From contig OY365808.1 in assembly GCA_959347315.1 (NCBI GenBank), forward strand, positions 6,984,947 to 7,048,946: a stretch of DNA of 64,000 nt, read 5' to 3'. The position numbers were made by a program, and so were the translations under genes. Within the stretch, counting starts at the first letter, position 1. Every line of letters begins with the position of its first letter. Origin of the DNA: Bimastos eiseni. Taxonomy: Eukaryota; Annelida; Clitellata; Crassiclitellata; Lumbricidae. The notes under the pieces were generated by a model. It was not told where the DNA came from. It made no database searches and saw nothing but the letters and a program-made list of their open reading frames with translations. This document shows, piece by piece, positions 47,598 to 59,589 of this stretch.

Positions 47598-48967
47598 CAG
47601 GTTGGGCCATTAAAAAGTAACCCTCTCAGGGTTTTGGGCTAATATTTAGGCCAAAAGTAGAGATTAGTGAATGAACGTTTACAGGCGCTAGTCTAAAATC
47701 TGCATGCAACGACCAAAATTTACTAAAATATGTGAAACAGAACAAAAGTTATATCACTTTTAATGAGTCCAACCGTGGTTTTTCGATGGTCAGAAAACAT
47801 TCAACGCAGGAAAAAGTAACAAAACGGTTTAACTAAGTCACTTCAATTCTCTCATCGTTGTTGGCTTTGGTCGCAGATTGCTGTGTTTCTCGAGCATAGC
47901 TCCCCACCCGCGATAATCCAAGGGGTTAAGTCCGGTGAGTTTGGGGTAATTAGTCCTTCTCAATGAAACCAGGGTAATTGACCCTGAGCCAATCTTGCGT
48001 GAGGCGAGCAGTATCTTGCTGAAAGATGAATCCAGCTGGCAGCAGATGCTTGCAATCGGATATTAATTGTGGAAACAGCAATCAACGTAATAAACAACAT
48101 CCACTTTCTCTTTCTCTTCAACAAAATGAAGTTGACTTTTGCCATCAAAATAAACACCAGCCAATATCATGACATGTGGCTCGAACTTCTCGCGTTCAAC
48201 TATCGGTCAGTGTGTGCTGAGCGCGCGGGTTCGAGCCTCATCCGGGCGTTACTTTGCAGGGACGTTGAGCAAGTCCTTCGCGCACCATTGCTCTGCAGTA
48301 CAACTGCAATTGCGCCGTCGAGGCGTGTGTGTGCACTTCTGAGCAAAAGATGTTGGAAGAAGGGCGGTATCAAATTTCAGTAATAAGAATAAGAATAAGA
48401 ATCGGTCGACCAGGTTCGACATCAGATTTCTTGCCGCTGGAACAAACACGATTGTTTTGGTTGCTGATTTGTGGATTGAGGTAGAAGTTCTTCTCATCCA
48501 TGAGGAACACAGGCTTCGTCTCGTAAACATTCATAGCAGTGCTGCGGAGCGTTCAAATTTCGGTGATCTGCCCAACAACATGACGGAAAGCGATGTTTAT
48601 TTACCAATCTGATCGACTGCCGCTACATGGGGTCAAAGTGATGTCCGTATACGCTTGTTCCCCTTTTCTCTGCTCAATAATAATGATAATTTGTAAGTTT
48701 GCTTTACAGCAATAACTTCAGAAGTGCCTTCATAACATCGTTTTTGTTTCTTTTTCCTATGTTGAATGTTTTTACCATCAAAAATCCTCGATTGGACTCA
48801 TTAAAAGTTACATAACTGTTGTTCTGTTTAAAATATTTCATTCAAATTTTGCCGTTATATACAGATATTAATTACTTTTAGGTTTGTAAAATTTAATTTA
48901 CTAATCTTTACTTTTAGCCGAAAAATTGGCAAAACACCTGAAGGGCTACATTTTAATGGCCACCCTG
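47598..48967 (-). mobile_element. Mariner-like element with long inverted repeats, interrupted by a SINE
   Basis: The ends CAGGTTGGGCCATTAAAAAG and (inverted) CAGGGTGGCCATTAAAATG are followed by roughly 240 bp of related inverted sequence. TA flanks both ends (47596-47597, 48968-48969). On the - strand the transposase remnant shows DEKNFYLNPQISNQNN (about 48500-48440), then, beyond an inserted SINE, HLLPAGFIFQQDTA with a second catalytic Asp, then a broken PNSPDLTP segment. Frameshifts and the insertion make it inactive. It lies in a receptor intron, in the same orientation as the host gene. Confidence 0.85.
48200..48404 (+). repeat. tRNA-derived SINE inside the mariner element
   Basis: Contains the B box GGTTCGAGCC, then GCAGGGACGTTGAGCAAGTC, TTGCTCTGCAGTACAACTG and CGTCGAGGCGTGTG in the same order as the copy at 57295. 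It ends in an AATAAG repeat tail at about 48381-48402. The tRNA A-box portion is missing (5' truncation). It interrupts the mariner transposase remnant, so it inserted later. Confidence 0.8.
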
Positions 48968-50539
48968 TATATTACGGGATACGTCTTAAAATGGATTAGC
49001 TTAGCCCTACATGAAAGTTTTGACGAAACGCAGAAAACAACGATGTCATAGAAATGACATCCAGCAGACGTCAATGACACCAGAGCAATACTTGACGTCT
49101 TGCCATGAAGTCACGACGTCACGAGGGGGCTCTGAAATGCAGCGTTTAGTGCATTGGGGTCGTTTTTTCTGATGCCCTTGTTTCCAAAGCGTCGTCCCTG
49201 GCGGAGTATGTGGCGTTTGATCGTGTTTCCTTGCCATTCCTCGCTAAAGATTCTCTTGCTGTCTAGGAAAAATTGCTTCCTAAAAGAGCTGTAACGGAAG
49301 AAAAGATTATTGCAATGATTATCTATCATCGTCTACAAGTAGTGCTAAGTCCAGCGGATTAATCTTTAGATGACTTGGGACTACTTTCGCTCCCTGGTGT
49401 ATTAAAACGCTCGAAGACAAAGAGACGTAGGCCAAATTCATTAGTAGTCTGCATACTAGTTGCTAAAGGTGCCTTAGCAGTAAGGTTGTGCAGTTTCTGT
49501 ACCATAAACCGGCTTCTAAAGGCGGTCGTTGGTGTCGTTAATTAAACTGCTCAACACCTCGAGATTATAGTGCGCCAAGAGATCATTCTGTTGACAAATG
49601 CACTAAACGCGGGATATTATTATATCTTAATCTCAGATCGAATTTAATCGATTTCGCCGAACGTATTAGGCTTGACGTATTAGGCTTTTATTACAGACAT
49701 AATGACCCCTTGCGATTCAATCACTCTCCTTGCAAAACCCGTAGATACACGAGTCACATAAAGTAATTAATTAATAATAAAATAATAATTGACAAATAAT
49801 TTTAAAAATGTAAGTAATTTGCTCATATATATCTTCTATCTGAATATCTGCCCCGATGGAGAAAATACTTTTAAAAGTATTTTGAGTATAAGTTTGAATA
49901 CTTGATCTCAAAAGTATTTTACATACAGGTAATGATACTTGTTTGGAAAAAGTATTTTCTATGGAACCTTCTATAGAATCTAAGCACAATATTTTGATCC
50001 AAAATGTATCACTATGGGCGCCCTTATAATTGCGTGGCTTGGCGCCGCATAAATTGTCGTTGTTATTAATCAAGTCGTATAGAATAGAGACTCAATATCG
50101 AGATACAGAATTTTGAACACCAGCAAGTCCTTTACTCATTTCTATTGTCCAGCTACATGTATTCACAAACATGCATACAGTGACATTTGCACAATACATC
50201 ATCCCATTTGCCACTAGGGTCGAAAGTATTCAATCTCTCTGAAATCTTCACCTACGGATGTCATCTAATCCCCTCTTACTAAATGCTTCTGACACTCAAA
50301 TTATCTGAGTTGGTTCTTCTCAGCAACTTTAGAAGCTTGATTTCGTTCTCCTCGCTAAAAATTCCCATTCCTCTCTTTCTCGTCAAGTGTTTTGTGATCT
50401 GGTTGTTCCCTACGGGTCACGTGTGTTCTGTGTCATCATCCTTCTCCTTCACTACTTCATTTAAGGCCTTTATAACTGTGTTCTCAAATTGACTACCGCA
50501 ATTTCCCTCTTACTGATCGTCTCTCACCTTTTCAGTAAG

Positions 50540-50670
50540 TACTCAAGACAGCTGCTAGACTGACAGCCCACTTTCTTCGGTACTCTCACATCTCGATATC
50601 CTTTATCTTTCACGAACTTCATTGGCTCCCTCTGGAAAGTATTTTAGTTAAAAGTGTAAATCCTGTCACT
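50540..50670 (+). pseudogene. Short CR1-like LINE fragment
   Basis: One frame reads AARLTAHFLRYSHIS followed by FHELHWLPLESILVK, matching the AARL...HITP...LHWLP region of CR1-type LINEs. Only about 40 codons are recognisable. Confidence 0.5.
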
Positions 50671-51639
50671 CCAGAGTAGTTCAAATACAAGTTTTTTTAA
50701 AATGAGATAATGTTTAAAGTAGTAATTGAAATACTAGTATCTAAAAGTGCTTCACATCACTACACGTCTATGCCTAGTTTTGTGTCTCTATCTAAGCAAA
50801 TTGGTTCGTCTGTCAGTCTGTTTGTCTATCTGACTGTCTGTCTGTCCGTCCGTCTGTCTTTCTGTCTACAGTGACGACGTCAAAGCGACACCGCGTAGCA
50901 AATTATAAACAAGATGACATGGAAATGACCGTAAATTCAATCGAGCGACTCGCTCCCTGCAACGAAGTCTTTCCCCGGCGGTTGGCTCACCAGCCCTCTC
51001 TAAATCCCCTGCCGCCTACGGAGGTTTCATCGCACCCAACGAATGTGGAATTAGCTGAGCAAATGGAGGCTGAATGCTAGCCGAATGCTACAAGACGAAT
51101 GCTATTCGCCGACTGCTACTGGCCAACTGCTATCAGTCGACTGCTGCTAGCCAGCTGAGATGGCTGACTGAATAATGTGATAATGATGACGACGATAATA
51201 TAACATATCTACATGTACGCACGCGTCCACACGCAGGTATAAAGGATGAAACAGGGACACATGAAAAAGGGATACGCTTGCAGAAAGACTAGTGGGTTAA
51301 CGAATATCTGGAGGGGCGTAGCGAGAGAGAGACGGAGAGACAGATAGAAAGAGAGAGACACACAGAGAGACAGAGACGGGCAGAGCGATATACAGAGAGA
51401 GTGAAGGAGTGACAGACAAGGAGAAGGGATTAAGAGACGCACGGAGGGAAAATGGGAGGGGCAGAGGATTGGCTGAGAGGAAAAGACTGAAGTAGGCATG
51501 GACATACAGAGGGAGAGTGCATGACGTGCATGAATTATTGATGGGATGAAGACGAGGCTGTCTTTGCCGACGAACTCTGACATTTCGCATTACATTCTGC
51601 CATCAATGTAAGCTCATCAGAGAGACACGTTGAAACAAC

Positions 51640-52290
51640 GACTCCCTTCCCGCTTCCCCTTCCCTCTTCCCACTTCCCTCTCCGCATGGACCACCTTCCG
51701 TCCACTCAAGCACTTCACACACGACAGTAATCTTCCTTCACTCCACACCTTCACTCATTCCAGTCATGACACCATCTTTCTCAGCAGCATTATTCCTTCC
51801 CGTCTTCGCCCACTCATCTCATCCTCCATTCAGCGCACATCTCCACCTATTCCGGTCGTCTCCCTCCCGCTCCAGAACCCCTTTAGAACTCCATCCATCT
51901 ACTCCTATATAACTACCTCACCAGCCACTCCATCTTTACCCCTTACTCCTTCCATTTAACCACACCATCCATTTCCTATTCTTTCATCTTTACCATTGAC
52001 TCCTCCCAGTTACTTTCACTGTCCATCTTCGCCAATTCCAGTCATCTTCCTTTCCCTCTGTCCACTCCCTCAAACGATAATAAGCCCTTTTACTCCACCC
52101 GACTGAAATAAACAAGAGGAAGTCTTTGTTCATGTTGCAGTAACTAGATGTGAGCCATCCTCACACGGTAACGTCTAGGTAAAGAATTTTCATTTCCTAC
52201 CCTCTCCCACACCCCTTTTCCTTTTCCACCTCCCCACCAAACTCGTCCTATCCCCTTCCACTTCTGTTCCCTTGCCATCCCTCTCTCCCC
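51640..52290 (+). repeat. C/T-rich low-complexity tract
   Basis: Strong strand asymmetry of pyrimidines with loosely repeated CTTCCC, TCCATC and CACTCC. The 109-codon open frame at 51630-51959 is Ser/Pro/Thr-rich and follows from this composition. No domain is recognised. Confidence 0.75.
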
Positions 52291-53366
52291 TACCTATCTC
52301 ATCATTCCTGCACAATACCCTCGCTCACAAAATGATGTTCATTTCTTCTAGTCCATTCTTGCAAGCAGTGTGGCCAACTGTTTTTATTGGATTCTTCGTA
52401 ATATTTGTATGGCTTAAAAGCCACACGCTTATTACATCAATGGACCAACACATCTTACTATATTCTAACCTTTCGTAAGATAACCATGCCCTGAGGTTTT
52501 TCTCAATTATGCAGTCTTACTTCTTACCACACAAAACATTAATTTAATTGACCTTACTTTATCCTAACATATACTGAACACGCGAGGCCCTACCTTAAAA
52601 TGCTCTTACATAATATTGTTCAGACCAAACCTCAACATGTCTTACAATACTTTATCATACCTTTGCAGATATTACCATACCTTATCAGACCTTACCATAC
52701 CTCATGTAATCTGCGTCTCTCTGTCTTCGTCTGTCATTTAACTCCGCAAAACTGTCTTTCTGATCGTCTGGCTGCATGCATGCTCCAGCCTGTCTTCGTC
52801 TGTCTGTATGTATGCCTGTTAATCCGTTCAATTCTGTCGTTTCGTCTCGCTTTACTAGGTCCAATAGGAGTGCGTCAGAAGAGGCAACGGACCCAATTTG
52901 ACTCGCTCGACCACATGTTTGGTATCAATATGCATCATCATACCAAAACTAACAGAACCGGTTTGTCGAAAGCAACGGAACAAGAGGCAAGTGGCAAACT
53001 TACTCGGTACCATATTTAATTCTTTACTCAACCGCAATAACAAACTAAACGGAACCGTCTTCTGTAGTAATGTGAGAAGAAAATCGTACCCGATTTTCGT
53101 GACATACTATATACTAGTATGTTGCATTTTATAATCTGAATGAAACCATTATTTCCAATCCTTGAAACATGGAGCAAATAGCAGTCTACACTTGGTATAT
53201 GATAGTTTAAGTTGCAATATTAAACTAAATGCAACTAGTTCCTCCTATTATATCGAGCAAAACATGAGTCGTAGAGTGGTTTTAAACGCACTAGTCCAGT
53301 TCTATCTGATCTAAATTCCGTCGGGTTTAAATGAATGCAAAAGCAGCTTGAGAATCGTGTACTTAC

Positions 53367-53596
53367 TTCGTAACATACCAGATATGTCCCGTTGAGTTTA
53401 ACCTCATCAGTCGGTTCTTAACAGTAATCTCATGGAACTGGGCCCTCTTTTCATTCCGGAAGAACGTGTCCGGAATCCAGACGTGGTTCAGGTTGTTTTC
53501 GCCCAGTCGCACCTGGAATATCTTCCGGTGAATCGGTGGAAAGGTCAGACGAGGGTCCCTCCAGGCCTGTCTTAGGTACATGCTGACGGCATAGTC
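53367..53596 (-). CDS. Glycine-receptor-like chloride channel, loop A and loop E exon
   Basis: The 230-nt exon follows an acceptor (GATTTACCTGCCTAG on the - strand) and ends AA|GTAAGT, leaving two bases that complete Lys with the 83-nt exon. It begins DYAVSMYLRQAWRDPRL, the conserved (M)DY...LRQ.W.DPRL strand of glycine and glutamate-gated chloride receptors. It continues with VWIPDTFFRNEKRAQFHEIT (loop A; glycine receptors read NEKGAHFHEIT) and LMRLNSTGHIWYVTK (loop E). A sequon (NST) is present. Vertebrate glycine receptors use a 224-nt exon here. The positions equivalent to Ser129 and Arg131 of the glycine receptor are Val and Lys. Confidence 0.93.
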
Positions 53597-53709
53597 CTAG
53601 GCAGGTAAATCAAGCATTCATCTACAGTCACCACAGCGTATACATCCGCAGTAAATCTGTTGTACATTCATTGTACACCTACAGCACATTCGCATCATGT
53701 CCCGTACTC

Positions 53710-53776
53710 TGGTAGTGCCAGTCCCAAGCTTATGTCAAGGGGAGGAGAGCGAGACTAATGATCTTTGTCATCTAGG
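53710..53776 (+). repeat. Dispersed repeat family containing GTCCCAAGC
   Basis: Carries AGTGCCAGTCCCAAGC, GGGGAGGAG and AATGATCTTTGTCAT in the family order. Confidence 0.45.
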
Positions 53777-54669
53777 TTTTCCAAAAGTTCCGGAATGGCC
53801 GTGACAATCCCGGAATCGACCTAGGTAATCCCGTGTCACGGGCAATGCTTATTTCGTCCCGGAATCCAGGAAAAGGCCTTGTTAAGTAATTACAAAAGAT
53901 CGTGCGATTCTATGACGTCTTAGTACTCTGAATTGATAAAATAGCGGGTTACTACGCGCTCCATATATAACACAAGGCACTACACGGATCGCTAATTTTG
54001 TAACGTATACCCATTCTTTGCAATTGTTTGGCATAGGTTGAGGCCCAGACTAAGTTACATCATGCTAAATAAGGCTATGCTAAAAAATAATATAATTTTA
54101 ATCGAATTGATGGTGTAGAATGTGAGCAGTGCGAGCAATAATTCCAGTGTTCTTTGCAATTTTTGAGGTGATATTATTTTTGTGATATTCGTCTTGCCAA
54201 AGCCTTCTGTTTTTCAATTCATTGACCGTTGAAACCACGGATCTCGTTAATCAGAGGGACTTTGCATTAGTCATCTGGATCGGCCGATAAGCAGAGAGAC
54301 GATAAATTATATAATATATGCGGATCATATTGCTTTGCGTTCGCGGCGGCCACCCATCGCTCTTCTGCTAATACCATCCGGGGTTCCCTCCCAACAGGGA
54401 TTTGCGGCGGTGGCGTCAGTCAAGAACAGCCACCAGAGTGTCGAACACGATAATAATTGCACGGATGTATGTAGACGTAGAATAACCGACGGATTTTCTG
54501 AGAAGACCTCGAAGGTGTTTCTATGTCTGTATCTGATTCATATACGAAGATATGATGTTATTGTTCTGTTCCAAAATAGAAGTTAATCTGAAGGTGAATG
54601 ATGATAGAAACACTGGCAATTTTCGAGGTCTACAGCGATGTCTAGAACGTGAACAATTTCAATGAACTG

Positions 54670-55115
54670 ATTTGGGCAGGTTTCAATGTCCATCTGGACC
54701 GAATTCAGGACAAATGACGAAACATTCCATGTGGTGGAAGAAACAAGGCTCCTGCAGAGGAAGATCTAAGAAATGTGTGAGGCACATTTTGATGGGTGAT
54801 TCCCTACTAAGAACCATAATGGAGGGAAGAATAGAAGAAAAGAACAAAGTGACGACCCCGAGTGATGCTCCCGGACTGGATGATGAAGGACAGTTACAGC
54901 AAGCTGAAGCAGGAGAGGGCAAGACAGCCTGATAGTTTGCGACACTGGATGTTCGGACCTGCCTCAAGTCGGATAACCTGAAGAAGCAGAAGATTGGGAC
55001 AGATTCCTTAACCAAATTATCTCATTACAATGGGTGCCAGGTCTCTGAGTAGATATCTAGGAGGGGCGCTATATCATATCGTATTGTGATTGATTAATTG
55101 AATACTAAGCCATTT
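54670..55115 (+). pseudogene. RTE-like LINE 3' fragment
   Basis: One frame carries HILMGDSLLRTIMEGRIEEK, resembling the LLKTVIEGRIEGKRGRGRPR segment near the end of RTE-type LINE proteins. The 3' end includes GGGGCGCTATATCAT and a GATT-rich tail. Only the last part survives, and the assignment is tentative. Confidence 0.4.
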
Positions 55116-55339
55116 AAGGCTCCCATTACTGGACAGCGCTAGCGAGATATTGAAGTCTCTTGGTACCAGTATATGAATCGACATTATCATATCAAGAGAC
55201 GACTTGTGGTATAATGGTAACTGATTAATAAGTGGTCTCCCTGACTTTACAATGTGCATCGGTTAAAATATAATGGAGATTTAAAAACATTATGTTATAT
55301 TACACAATATTACACAATATTACACTATATTGCCTCTAC

Positions 55340-55470
55340 TGGGCGCAGTTGTGTATCGCTATGTTCTGTGACTTGTGATCGGATGGTCGTCGGTTCAAAT
55401 CTGCTTCAACCAAACTGCATAGCAACCCTCGAAAATATGCTCACCCACCATTTTCAGTGAGGAAGGCATT
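55340..55470 (+). repeat. tRNA-derived SINE fragment, second type
   Basis: GACTTGTGATCGGATGGTCG followed by GGTTCAAATCTGC looks like the anticodon arm and B box of a tRNA-derived head. The A-box part (GGGCGCAGTTGTGTA) is degenerate. It differs from the SINE at 57295. It will not fold as a functional tRNA. Confidence 0.4.
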
Positions 55471-55549
55471 GGAAAATCCCCCATCTCATCTTATCCCCGA
55501 GTGGCATATAAGTCAATGAACCTACCATCGCGCTGGGAATTCATCGTCA

Positions 55550-56400
55550 TCGTTATCAGCAGCAGCAACAGCAACATCTTCATCATCAGCATCTTCACCA
55601 TCAGCATCTTCATCATCGTCATCAACATAATAATAATCATCATCATCGTCGTCGTCTTCGTCATCATCATCAGCATCATCATCATCGTCGTCGTCATCAT
55701 GGTCATCGTCATAATACAACTAATAATATTTTTATTATAATTATTATTGTTATTAATAATATTAATAGTATTAGTAATAGTAATTATAACATTGCATGCA
55801 GTTGGACAATTTCGCTAATTAACAACTAATGGATAATTGTGAATGACTAGTGTAATATTATAGGTAAATAATGTATATAAGTACCATGGTCTGTTCGTTA
55901 ATAGAGTAGAAGCTGTTGATATATACTCCAAGCTTAACTTCCGTAGGACGATCTGTACGACAAAAACACAGAAATTAAAACGTTGATTGTTGATTCTGTG
56001 CTAAATTCTTATTCGTAGTAATCGGTCATACAAGGTAATAGTGATAACAATAGGTCACACAGTGTAGCAATGATTGTCATTTTATTAGCAGTAGTAGTAT
56101 CCCTATAATAATGTTATCAATAGTAATAGCGATAGCAATAGTAAGAGTAATAGGTCGTACAGAGTAATAGTGATATCAATAGGTCATGCAGAGTAATATT
56201 AATAGTTACTTTAGTTGCAATAGTGGTTTTAGTAATATAACCAGTGCTAATAGCGAAGGCAATAGTGAGAGCAGTTGGTTGTACAGAGTAGCAGTAACAG
56301 TAGAAGTAGCAGTTGTAGTGATAGCAATAGACATAGTAATAATGATAGCCATGATAATAGTGATAGGTTGTACAGAGTAGTAATAATAGCAGTGGTAATA
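55550..56400. repeat. CAT/CAG and AATAGT trinucleotide-derived repeats
   Basis: CATCAT/CAGCAG repeats (55550-55715) are followed by ATT/AGT-type repeats. Between 56026 and 56380 a motif near AGGTCGTACAGAGTA recurs five or six times at irregular spacing. Acidic and Ser-rich open frames here are repeat artefacts. Confidence 0.8.
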
Positions 56401-56814
56401 AACACACCCATCAGCAATGAGAAGGAGATTAAGTTATATAAATTAATTAATGAGGAGCAGAGGTCTAAAGGCACGTTTTAGTAGACGCTCGTCGTTAATG
56501 GTTAAAGTTGAGAAAAAATGCCGGTGTAAAGACTTCAAGTTACCCCTCATTTCAGGTTACCCCCCTGTAATCTGAAATCGATTTCAGATTACCCCCTTCG
56601 AGTTCACATTACCCCTTCTCTGAATGAGTCTAAATGTTAAATTGTTATGATTTGAACTAATGATAATCAGTCTGCTGAATAAAACACTTGACGCATATAA
56701 GATAGAAGGCTAGTTTTAACGTGTGAAAAATAAATAAAAGTCAAAGAAATGTAAATTGTATGAAACCAGTAATACACGTGATCAAAGAGCATATGATATA
56801 GGATGATTTGATCT

Positions 56815-57290
56815 CAAAAGTCATCGATAATAACGAACTCTCTGTAGGTATATTTCTAGACCTTGCGAAAGCATTCGATACTGTGAATCACAATGTCCTC
56901 GTAAAAAAATAGAGAACTAAGAAGTGAGAGGTGTCCAATTAAATTGGTTTGTTAGTCATTTTGATAATCGCTCCCAATGAGTTCGCTGCAATGGCACTAT
57001 ACCTGATAGGGCTATTATTGCCTATGGAATTCCACAAGGTTATTATCGTGTGCCACTCCTATTCCTTTTTTATATAAATGACCTAGCTTATGTGTCCTCT
57101 ACGATATATGTTGTATAAATAAACTCACGATCGACCTGGATAAGACCAATTTTATTATATTCAGTTCCCATAGGAAATTGTACCAAAGGATATATATCCA
57201 CTTAAAAGTCGCACCCATCAGCCAGGTAAAGTCCGTCAAGTGTCTTGGGGTGTATTTTGACCACCATCTATTTTGGGTCGTATAAATATG
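56815..57290 (+). pseudogene. CR1/jockey-like LINE reverse transcriptase fragment
   Basis: The frames carry VGIFLDLAKAFDTVNHNVL (RT motif A with its Asp), then IAYGIPQG (motif B), FLFYINDLAY, and VKCLGVYFD further on. Stops and frameshifts separate these blocks, and the YxDD block is not seen. The fragment lies inside foldback element B1. Confidence 0.8.
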
Positions 57291-57294
57291 TATG

Positions 57295-57513
57295 TGTGGC
57301 ACGGTGGCCGATTGGTTAGAGCGGTCGGCCCATAACGCTCAGTGTGCGCTGAGTGAGCGGGTTCGATCCACGTCCGAAAAGTCACTGTGCAGGGACTTGA
57401 GCAAGTCATTCGCACACAATTGCTCTGCAGTACAACTGTAGTTGCGTCGTCGAGGCGTGTGCACTTCTGACAAAAATATGTTAGAGGAAGGCCGATATCA
57501 AATTTAAGAATTA
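57295..57513 (+). repeat. tRNA-derived SINE, best copy
   Basis: A tRNA-like head with an A box (TGGCCGATTGG, 57305-57315) and a B box (GGTTCGATCC, 57360-57369) is followed by a non-tRNA body including TGCAGGGACTTGAGCAAGTC, TTGCTCTGCAGTACAACTG and GTCGTCGAGGCGTGTG. These internal RNA polymerase III promoter boxes are typical of SINEs. It directly follows the LINE fragment. Partial copies lie at 16066 and 48200. Confidence 0.85.
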
Positions 57514-58868
57514 AACAAATATTTATCTCATTGCCAATAAAATAGCTAAAAACATCGGGTTACTATCCATAGTTTTTCACATTAACCCATATATCTATCA
57601 GACTTCAGCTATATTTACTACACTTTGATTTAATGATTTACCAGTATTTGGTGTTCCAATTACACATCAATGCTTACAAAACTTCTAGTTCTACAAAAAG
57701 GCGAAAGAAATCATCATAGCCTAAGATCATAGGTCTTATATGGCAGTGTCTATAGAAGTGAACACATTGACCTAATATTTGAGGATCTTCAATTAATAAA
57801 ATTAGATTGAATAAAAATACTTCAAATCGGTATATTTTTTTACCGTTATGAGCACTGTCTCCTACTATTTATTCACGGGTTCAGATATCCAAACCTATTG
57901 CATCCGAAATCCCCGCGCATACCGCCCTGTTAGAAACCGGACAAACCAAGTAAAATTTATTGCAGGTATTGTATTTACACATTTCTAGAGCGCTTCTAGT
58001 AGGATGAACCGTTCAGAAGCGCTGCCAGTGCGCAAGTATCCGCGAGAAGTAGGTTGTGAGAAAAGCAAAAGAGAATGAGAGACTATCAGATAGAATTTTG
58101 GAGCGAAAAGATGGAGAAAGCCCATTCCACAGAGAGGGACCAATTGAAGCAAATGATGGAGACTGAGCCATTGTTGTTATAGTTCGAGGATAACATTTTG
58201 TCTTAGATCTTCGGGCCCGTTGATCTGGAACGCTCTTCGGCTGGTTCTTCTATTACCCCTCAGTCACTTAAAAACAAGTTGCATACTTTTTAATGACCAT
58301 GTCAGATTCCCACAGGGACCGGTCTATGACATATCAGATTTTATCACTCTGGCTTTTGATCCCACACGGGTCGCCCATGCACACCTCCCAAATAGTTAAA
58401 TTAGTTAACTAGTCAATTTAAGAATTCTCTTTGTTTCTGAGAACTGATTGATTTCTCCCAGTGCGCCTAGAATAAAAACAATGTGAAATTGCTAATACGG
58501 CGGATTTAATTTCTGTTGGCAATTCTGCTACTTCGATGTCCCTTCTAGCAGGATTTCAATCCCATTCGGGGCTCCCTCTATAGCCTTTAGTTTTATGTTT
58601 GGTGTTCTTCAGTTTTGCTGCCTGTTGTGGCTACAAATAAGCAAATAAATTACTGGTGATGAGGGCTTTGAAGGTCAAAAGAGCCAACTTATATGTTATT
58701 CTGAATTGATTGATCGATTGATTGAACATAGGTAGGTGTAGGCCTACTGATGATGAGGGCTGTGTAGGTCAAAAGAGCCAACTTAATTGTTATTCTGACT
58801 TCAACAGGAAGAAAATGCAGCTGGTGGAGTAGGACATGTAGGTGGTGGGACACTCAGCACTACTCGAG

Positions 58869-59309
58869 CTAAGGTGTTTTGGATACGTTGTAGCCTTTTG
58901 AGTTCCAGGTCTGACAGATAGAAAAAAGTGAATTAGCATAACAAGGGCGAGATGAGACAAGTGAGCAGGCTATGGTTTCCAACATATCTTTAGTTACAGC
59001 CGACCTAATGTGAAAAATTGCCCTGATGTAATTGAAACAAGATGAAACAAGATTACAAAGGCTTGTTATGTGAAGTCGAAATGTGAGCTTGCTGTAGAGC
59101 GTAACCCCAAGTGTTTTGACAGTTTCAGACATATCCCTTGATGTATGCGTAGACCTGATTGTTAAGTATTGTTGTATAGCAAAAATCTCAACCTCATTGC
59201 CCCAGGTTCCATGGTGGGCCATATTACTTGCGTTTATATATTCAACAATACCAGAACAGCTGCCCAATTTTAGGTTGTTAATTAAAACGAATATAAGCAC
59301 TAATGGCAA
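58869..59309 (-). pseudogene. CR1-like LINE fragment
   Basis: The - strand frame reads VKTLGVTLYSKLTFRLHI, then IRSAVTKDMLETIACSLVSS and CYANSLF, matching the LGV.LD..LTF..HI and LV.SRLDYCNSL blocks that follow the polymerase core of CR1/L2-type LINEs. Both ends are truncated. It sits inside foldback B1 in the orientation opposite to the LINE fragment at 56815. Confidence 0.8.
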
Positions 59310-59589
59310 ATGTATTATCTCGCAAAATAATCAATCATATGCGTCTAAATGAACAAAAGCAAATAGCCTAACTGTTTTCAGTGGTAATTTGAGGCGGGAC
59401 GAGTGGCCTTCAAGCTACCACCGTCTAGGGTAGCTTGCAGCTGATTTCTTATTACCCCTGGAGTAGGCCTAATCTGAAATCGAAGGGGGTAACTTGAAGG
59501 CGATTTCAAGTTACCCCCCGGTAACTTGAAATCGATTTCAAGTTACCGGGGGGTAAGATGAATTATGAATTGGGGTAATCTGAAATCGC

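Larger units (their letters stand above)
46297..53366. other. Receptor intron with mariner element and pyrimidine-rich tract
   Basis: A 7.1-kb inferred intron. It holds a LINE-like 3' tail (GCGCCACTCGATATCAGAGG) at 46822-46990, the mariner-like element 47598-48967, a weak LINE fragment at 50540-50670, GTCT repeats at 50805-50868, GAGA repeats at 51300-51440, and a long C/T-rich tract at 51640-52290. From 49000 to 50500 I see nothing distinct apart from short unrecognised open frames. Confidence 0.55.

Noticed and set aside
51630..51959. 109-codon Ser/Pro/Thr-rich open frame
   Set aside because: Follows from the C/T-rich composition, with no domain or splice context.
58300..58340. Candidate for the missing short receptor exon
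   Set aside because: It lacked an acceptor and donor in the required phases, and the peptide did not resemble the beta-strand pattern expected.
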